Shown one piece after another: positions 6,178-9,917 of a stretch of 9,917 nt of DNA. Made by a program: the position numbers and the translations under genes. The DNA lies in NCBI GenBank assembly GCA_964489015.1, contig CAZAXD010000037.1, positions 1 through 9,917 of the forward strand, given 5' to 3'. Source of the DNA: JAPYWM01 sp964489015. Its GTDB lineage: Bacteria; Bacteroidota; Bacteroidia; SpSt-205. Positions within the stretch are counted from its first letter, which is position 1. Each line of letters begins with the position of its first letter. The notes beneath the pieces are model-generated. The model was not told where the DNA came from. It saw only the letters and a list, made by a program, of their open reading frames with translations, and searched no databases.

Positions 6178-7353
6178 TTATTTATTTTGTAACTGATTTT
6201 TCTTTTGTAAGTAGCTTTTGGCCTTGTCTTCCATGCCGAGGTAAGTAGTCACCTGGATGAGGCTCTGTAAAAGGGCCAAATCGGTGGGAAGGGCTTCATG
6301 GGCTCTTTCTAGATAGGGTAGGGCTTGGCGAAACTTATCCTGCATCTGGGCGTAGAGCCTCTTTTGAGTAGCTTCGTCTTTTTCTTCGTTATACCGTTGG
6401 CTAATTTCCGCGGCTTGGTTGACGTAATAAGCGCCTAAATTGTAATTGGCATTTACGTTATTAGGATTTATCGATAGCACCTTTTCATAATAAGCTGCAG
6501 CCGAGTCTGGATAGTTCCGCTCTAAGAGCTGGGCATAAATGAGTAGGTGCTCTTCATTCCTAGGATTTTTCTGCACTTCTTGGCGAAACTGCTCTATGGC
6601 TCGCTCTTGTAGGTCCGGATTCTGGAGATACAGGTTCAGCTCGGTTCGGCGGATATTTTCGTCTGTCGGAAATTTAGAGCGGGCTTCCTGAACGATCTGC
6701 AGAGCCTGTTCTACTTTACGCTGCGCCCCATACGCTTTGATGAGGCCAGTGTAAACGAAGGGCATAAGCTGTTCAGCACCTTGAATAGGCTTGGCATTGG
6801 CAGCGGTGCGAGCTCGTTCCAGGTCTTGGATAGCAGCGGTCGTATCGCCCATTTGTAAGGAGACCAAACCCCGCAGCGCTACTGGCGGATAAAAATCCTT
6901 TTGACCTACGCTCTCATATAGCTCAATGGCCCAGGTCAAGTGCTGCCGAGCTTGGGCTAGCTTCTCTTTCTGGAAAAGCTCAAATCCCTTGAGGTACAAG
7001 ATGCTAGCGGCTTGAGCCGAAGTTATCTTGATTTCATCAGAGAACTCTTTTTTGGCATCAAGCTCGCGGCATTTCTGAATAGATCGAACGATCTCTCCCA
7101 AAACATCGGGATACTTTTCAGGGGTTTTGGCAGGGTCTTTGACTAAAAGGCTTACATACGCTTGGGCGCGGATTTTATAGGCTTTGGCCAGGTCTTGTGC
7201 CTTTAGGAGGTCAGGCTGGGCTAACGCTTTGTCAACGTAGCTGAGGGCTCGTTCAAAGTCACCATCCTGCATGGCCAGAGCTGCTGACGTTACATTGCTT
7301 TTCTGGGCTAAGGCCACGAGCCCCAGCCCCACTAACAAAACGTATCCGCGCAT
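6178..7353 (-). CDS. Secreted tetratricopeptide-repeat protein, first gene of the minus-strand unit
   Basis: This 391-residue protein is built mostly of TPR helix pairs, a protein-protein interaction scaffold. A signal peptide (MRGYVLLVGLGLVALA|QKS) with Gln at +1 predicts a periplasmic location. TPR-like units are visible at about residues 22-45, 56-75, 116-146, 158-182, 199-228, 246-263, 268-297 (the clearest: YPDSAAAYYEKVLSINPNN) and 301-312 followed by a charged insertion. The C-terminal block (LGAYYVNQAAEI, then FRQALPYLERAHEALPTD, then YLGMEDKAKSYL) has the pattern I associate with a TPR protein widely conserved in Bacteroidota, whose function is not established. It is preceded by a TAnnTTTG promoter box 4 nt before the ATG and followed at 6 nt by the small secreted protein. 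Its first 75 residues resemble those of the divergent TPR gene. Confidence 0.9.
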   Translation of the reverse strand: MRGYVLLVGLGLVALAQKSNVTSAALAMQDGDFERALSYVDKALAQPDLLKAQDLAKAYKIRAQAYVSLLVKDPAKTPEKYPDVLGEIVRSIQKCRELDAKKEFSDEIKITSAQAASILYLKGFELFQKEKLAQARQHLTWAIELYESVGQKDFYPPVALRGLVSLQMGDTTAAIQDLERARTAANAKPIQGAEQLMPFVYTGLIKAYGAQRKVEQALQIVQEARSKFPTDENIRRTELNLYLQNPDLQERAIEQFRQEVQKNPRNEEHLLIYAQLLERNYPDSAAAYYEKVLSINPNNVNANYNLGAYYVNQAAEISQRYNEEKDEATQKRLYAQMQDKFRQALPYLERAHEALPTDLALLQSLIQVTTYLGMEDKAKSYLQKKNQLQNK

Positions 7354-7357
7354 AGCG

Positions 7358-7365
7358 CAAACTTA
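7358..7365 (-). promoter_or_regulatory. Bacteroidota -7 promoter box TAAGTTTG for the minus-strand TPR unit
   Basis: Read on the minus strand, 7365-7358 is TAAGTTTG, a full match to the TAnnTTTG element used by the Bacteroidota primary sigma factor. It ends only 4 nt before the ATG at 7353, so the expected start of transcription falls at or next to the start codon, predicting a leaderless or near-leaderless mRNA. No convincing -33 TTTG element is seen at the usual distance. The matching position and spacing on the other strand strengthens the call. Confidence 0.65.
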
Positions 7366-7387
7366 CAATAAAGCCATGACTTGTACG

Positions 7388-7395
7388 TATATTTG
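7388..7395 (+). promoter_or_regulatory. Bacteroidota -7 promoter box TATATTTG for the plus-strand TPR unit
   Basis: TATATTTG is a full match to TAnnTTTG and ends 4 nt before the ATG at 7400. Transcription would be expected to begin close to that ATG, so the message is leaderless if 7400 is the start, or has a leader of about 9 nt if the in-frame ATG at 7409 is used. No clear -33 TTTG is found. Where a -33 element would sit, the DNA overlaps the opposing promoter's box (7358-7365), so the two promoters may compete for polymerase. Confidence 0.65.
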
Positions 7396-7399
7396 ACCC

Positions 7400-9037
7400 A
7401 TGCGCTGTATGAGCTTGCTGGCTCTGGTGAGTCTGCTCATCGCCCAGAGCCTGACGGAAGCAGAGTCTGCCTTAGAACGGGAAAATTACGAGCGCGCTCT
7501 CCAGATGGCTGACCAGATCCTTTCTGCGAAACCCAAAGAACTTTACGCTTACTACATCAAGGCCCAGGCCTACCTCGGCCAGGCCCGGCAGCAGGAAGAA
7601 AACGACCCCCAGCGGACAAGCCTCCTGCAAAAAGCTAGTGACGTTAGCCAAATCGCCTTAGCTAAAAATTCAAAATATGCCTACGCTTACTTGATTATAG
7701 CTGAAGTGGCTCGCCTGCAAGGGCAAGCCGCCGAAGCCAAAGCTGTCCTGGCCAAAGCAGAAGAGTATGGCACTAACGACGTCAAAGTGCTGGTCGAAGC
7801 CGCTCGCATCTACACCCTGCTGCGTGACAAGCAAAGCATTGACCGCGCTACGCTGCTCCTCTCTAAAGCTAAAACCAAAGATCCGCAAAATCCGGCTATT
7901 TACCGAGCCTTGGGCGATCTCTGGCTAGAGCAGGGCGTGACCGAATTAGCTCTCGATCAGTACCGTCAAGCTACTACGCTCGAGCCCAACAACCCAGAAA
8001 ATCACTTCCGCTTAGGCGTGGCCTACGCTAAGCTAAAATCTATCCGCGAAGCCGGGGAAGCCCTTCGGAAAGCTATAGAGCTCGACCCCGGGTATGCACC
8101 CGCCTATCGAGAACTGGGTGAGATTTATTTTATAGCGCAAAAGTACCAGCAGGCCAAAGAATACTATAAAAAGTATGTGATGCTGCGTCCTGAGCTGCCG
8201 GCCCGCGTCCGCTATGCTACCTTCCTGTATTTGAGTAAAGATTACAAAGAGGCCATCCAAGAAATCGAGACCGTCTTGAAAGATACCTTCTCGCTAACGC
8301 TGCAGCGGCTACTGGGGTATTCTTTAGTCGAAGACCAGCAATACGAACAGGCGGTTCAAGCCCTCGACCGATACTTTGCCAAACAAGCTGCCGACAAAGT
8401 GATCGCCAAAGATTATCTCTATTATGCAAAAGCTCTCGACAAAGCTGGAAAAGATGAGCAGGCTATAGCTTATTATCAAAAAGCTATTCAGAAAGATAAA
8501 GCACTAGCTGCAGAGGTATATCCTGAGGTAGCCAATGCCTATAACGCATTAGGTCGCTATAAAGAAGCAGCTGAGGCGCTTCAAAAAGCCATAGAGAAGA
8601 ATCCATCGTTGCAGAATCATTATGCGCTGGGAAAGATTTATTATAAGCTCGGCCAGACAGAGAAGGATACCACTTATTATCTAAAAGCGATGGAGGCTTT
8701 TGGGTACGTAGCTCAGAAAAAGCCGGACCTTGTAGTGGTTCACGTTGATTTGGGACGTTGTGCTGCAATGCTTGATCCCGAAAGTCAGCAGGGCCGAGCC
8801 AAGCCGCATTATGAGCAGGTAATCCAGCTTGCTAGCCAGGACCCTGCCAGGTACAAGGCTGAGCTAATAGAGGCTTACACCTACTTAGGCTACTACTACT
8901 ACGTCAAAGCGGAAAGTTCTAACTTCAAGGCGGACTATCAAAGTGCCTATGAGGCCTACAAGCGCCTGCAGGAGCTAGATCCCCAAAACGCGCAGGCTGC
9001 ACAAGCTCTCCCTTATCTGGAGCAGCGCATTAAATAA
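7400..9037 (+). CDS. Large secreted tetratricopeptide-repeat protein
   Basis: This 545-residue protein is almost entirely TPR helix pairs behind a signal peptide (MRCMSLLALVSLLIA|QSL, Gln at +1). About twelve repeat units can be followed, at roughly residues 17-45, 48-62, 76-90, 93-122, 130-160, 165-197, 199-231, 233-264, 268-294, 299-330, 335-366 and 371-402, with less regular repeats to the C-terminus (406-440, 444-480, 487-530). The best matches to the TPR consensus are 199-231 (ending ALRKAIELDPGYAPAYRELG) and 371-402. The block LDPESQQGRAKPHYEQVI, then ELIEAYTYLGYYYYVKAE, is a pattern I recall from Bacteroidota-conserved TPR proteins of unknown role. It should be a periplasmic scaffold. 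Met4 (7409) is an alternative start. Its TAnnTTTG box is 4 nt upstream. DUF4286 and flavoprotein genes follow at 7 nt and by overlap, so it heads a likely operon. Confidence 0.92.
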   Translation: MRCMSLLALVSLLIAQSLTEAESALERENYERALQMADQILSAKPKELYAYYIKAQAYLGQARQQEENDPQRTSLLQKASDVSQIALAKNSKYAYAYLIIAEVARLQGQAAEAKAVLAKAEEYGTNDVKVLVEAARIYTLLRDKQSIDRATLLLSKAKTKDPQNPAIYRALGDLWLEQGVTELALDQYRQATTLEPNNPENHFRLGVAYAKLKSIREAGEALRKAIELDPGYAPAYRELGEIYFIAQKYQQAKEYYKKYVMLRPELPARVRYATFLYLSKDYKEAIQEIETVLKDTFSLTLQRLLGYSLVEDQQYEQAVQALDRYFAKQAADKVIAKDYLYYAKALDKAGKDEQAIAYYQKAIQKDKALAAEVYPEVANAYNALGRYKEAAEALQKAIEKNPSLQNHYALGKIYYKLGQTEKDTTYYLKAMEAFGYVAQKKPDLVVVHVDLGRCAAMLDPESQQGRAKPHYEQVIQLASQDPARYKAELIEAYTYLGYYYYVKAESSNFKADYQSAYEAYKRLQELDPQNAQAAQALPYLEQRIK

Positions 9038-9044
9038 GGTTCTC

Positions 9045-9350
9045 ATGCTGATATACGCCGTAAAGGTGGAGCTCTCAGCGGAAATAGCCGAGGCTTGGCG
9101 AAACTGGATGCTGCACGTGCATATTCCGGAGGTTTTAGCGACGGGTTATTTTCGTGGGCATCGGTTTGGTCAGGTGGTGGAGCCCGCTTCGCCAGAGGGA
9201 CGAGTCACATTTTTAGTTTTGTATGAGGCGGCGGAGGAGGGCAGTTTATCGGCTTACCTGGAGAAAGAGGCGCCGCGATTGAGATCGGCTTATCCGCCGG
9301 AGTTTCAGGGGCGGTTTACCGCCGAGCGCTGGGTGTGGAAGATGTCGTAA
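9045..9350 (+). CDS. DUF4286 family protein
   Basis: This small cytosolic protein (101 aa) matches the DUF4286 pattern in full length. It opens with a beta strand (MLIYAVKVELS), then has a Trp-rich helix AEAWRNWMLHVHIPEVLATG (15-34) carrying the hallmark W-x-x-W-x-x-x-HIP-E/D-VLATG, a second strand around VTFLVLYEA (54-62), and the C-terminal EAPRLRSAYPPEFQGRF (75-91). The fold is expected to be a ferredoxin-like alpha/beta dimer related to antibiotic-biosynthesis-monooxygenase-like barrels. The biological role is unknown, although the family is common and conserved in Bacteroidota. It starts 7 nt after the TPR stop. Its 3' end overlaps the start of the flavoprotein gene, so coupled translation is likely. 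Confidence 0.9.
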   Translation: MLIYAVKVELSAEIAEAWRNWMLHVHIPEVLATGYFRGHRFGQVVEPASPEGRVTFLVLYEAAEEGSLSAYLEKEAPRLRSAYPPEFQGRFTAERWVWKMS

Positions 9351-9917
9351 TCGTTGGGGGTGGGCCGGCGGGCTTAGCGTGTGCCTGGCGCCTGCAGACA
9401 CTGGGCGAGTCGCCGCTGATTCTGGAAGCATCGGCATGGCCCCGGGACAAGGTCTGCGGGGATGCCCTTAGTGGCAAGGTGGTAGCTGTTTTACGTCGCC
9501 TTGGGGGGGATGCGCTGCTGGCCGACCTAGCGAGTCGGCCTTTTGCAGTGGCCGCCCAGAGCCTGGCCTTTATTAATCAAAGAGGGGAAGCGGTGGCGCT
9601 ACACGTGCCCCAGGTGGGAGGCATCGCAGAAGGGTGGGTTGCGCCCCGATTAGCGTGGGATGCTTGGCTGTGGGAAAAGGCGCCGGCAGGTCTTCGCTGG
9701 CGAACGGAGGCTCGCGTGCTCGCTATCCTGCCTGAGGCGGATCATTGGGTGCTTCGTTTGGCTGGGGATGAGTGCATTCGGGCGCGCTACGTGGTGGGCG
9801 CCGACGGGGTTGCTTCACGCGTGCGTCCCATCGTATATGCCTATCGCCGCCTGAGGCCGAAGCCGCCAGTCTATACAGCGGTTCGGACTTATGGGCCCTG
9901 GGATAGAGAGCCGGATG
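9335..9917 (+). CDS. Geranylgeranyl reductase-family FAD-dependent oxidoreductase, 3'-truncated by window edge
   Basis: An open frame without stop runs to the last base and gives 194 residues. The best start is GTG 9335, producing VEDVVIVGGGPAGLACAWRL, which puts the FAD-binding beta strand and GxGxxG (residues 8-13) right at the N-terminus, as expected. It overlaps the DUF4286 gene by 16 nt. Further landmarks are an acidic end to the second strand (LILEAS), PRDKVCGDALSGK (about 38-50, the R-x-K-x-CG-D/G motif of the geranylgeranyl reductase/FixC group of flavoproteins) and VGADGVASRVR (about 162-172, the second FAD motif). Known members reduce isoprenoid double bonds in archaeal lipids, menaquinone side chains or chlorophyll, and others are uncharacterised dehydrogenases. 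The substrate-side motif (YxWxFP-like) would lie beyond the window, so the exact role cannot be settled here. Confidence 0.88.
   Translation, partial: MEDVVIVGGGPAGLACAWRLQTLGESPLILEASAWPRDKVCGDALSGKVVAVLRRLGGDALLADLASRPFAVAAQSLAFINQRGEAVALHVPQVGGIAEGWVAPRLAWDAWLWEKAPAGLRWRTEARVLAILPEADHWVLRLAGDECIRARYVVGADGVASRVRPIVYAYRRLRPKPPVYTAVRTYGPWDREPD

Larger units (their letters stand above)
7348..7405. repeat. Imperfect inverted repeat framing the divergent TPR promoters
   Basis: The arms 7348-7365 and 7388-7405 are 18 bp each and agree at 13 of 18 positions when one is reverse-complemented. Each arm contains the promoter box, a 4-nt spacer and the first six coding bases (ATGCGC). The spacer between arms is 22 bp. 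The symmetry may come from duplication of a promoter plus gene start, or simply from both genes needing the same box and both encoding Met-Arg. Confidence 0.6.

Noticed and set aside
9660..9854. Separate 64-residue plus-strand open frame near the window end
   Set aside because: It is out of frame with the flavoprotein, whose FAD motifs and uninterrupted frame from 9335 to 9917 explain this stretch.

Overview
The window looks like a chromosomal segment of a Bacteroidota-type (FCB group) bacterium with moderate G+C. Four things support this. The FtsZ C-terminal tail and linker follow the Bacteroidota pattern. There is a group II (bacterial) geranylgeranylglyceryl phosphate synthase-like enzyme and a DUF4286 protein. 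All three predicted secreted proteins have Gln right after the signal-peptidase site (the 'Bacteroidetes Q-rule'). The only long intergenic gap carries two TAnnTTTG boxes, the Bacteroidota -7 promoter element. No tRNA, rRNA, CRISPR, insertion sequence or phage module was seen. Coding density is very high and the largest gap between genes is 46 bp.

Region 1 (1-4349, + strand) is a tightly packed operon: 3' part of ftsA, ftsZ, a small two-helix membrane protein, a GGGP synthase-family prenyltransferase, and an unrecognised 273-residue protein. Gaps are 5 nt or less and three junctions overlap, so translational coupling is likely. Division genes are therefore coupled to a prenyl-ether lipid enzyme. 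ftsZ contains a 14-base run of N inside its GTP-binding signature loop.

Region 2 (7353 down to 4273, - strand) is a three-gene unit: a secreted TPR protein, a small secreted helical protein, and a sodium:solute symporter-family transporter. The last gene runs tail-to-tail into the 273-residue gene and overlaps it by 77 bp.

Region 3 (7400 to the window end, + strand) is another unit: a long secreted TPR protein, a DUF4286 protein, and the N-terminal part of a geranylgeranyl reductase-family flavoprotein that runs off the window. Regions 2 and 3 diverge from a 46-bp gap. In it, each gene has a TAnnTTTG box exactly 4 nt before its ATG, giving a nearly symmetric promoter pair that predicts leaderless or near-leaderless mRNAs. 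The two TPR proteins also resemble each other at their N-termini, which suggests an old inverted duplication.

The most notable points are the symmetric promoter pair, the presence of both GGGP synthase-like and geranylgeranyl reductase-like genes in one neighbourhood (possible archaeal-like ether lipid chemistry), the degenerate nucleotide-binding loop in FtsA, and the unrecognised gene at the end of the division operon. I see no convincing evidence of a wholly new defence or mobile system.
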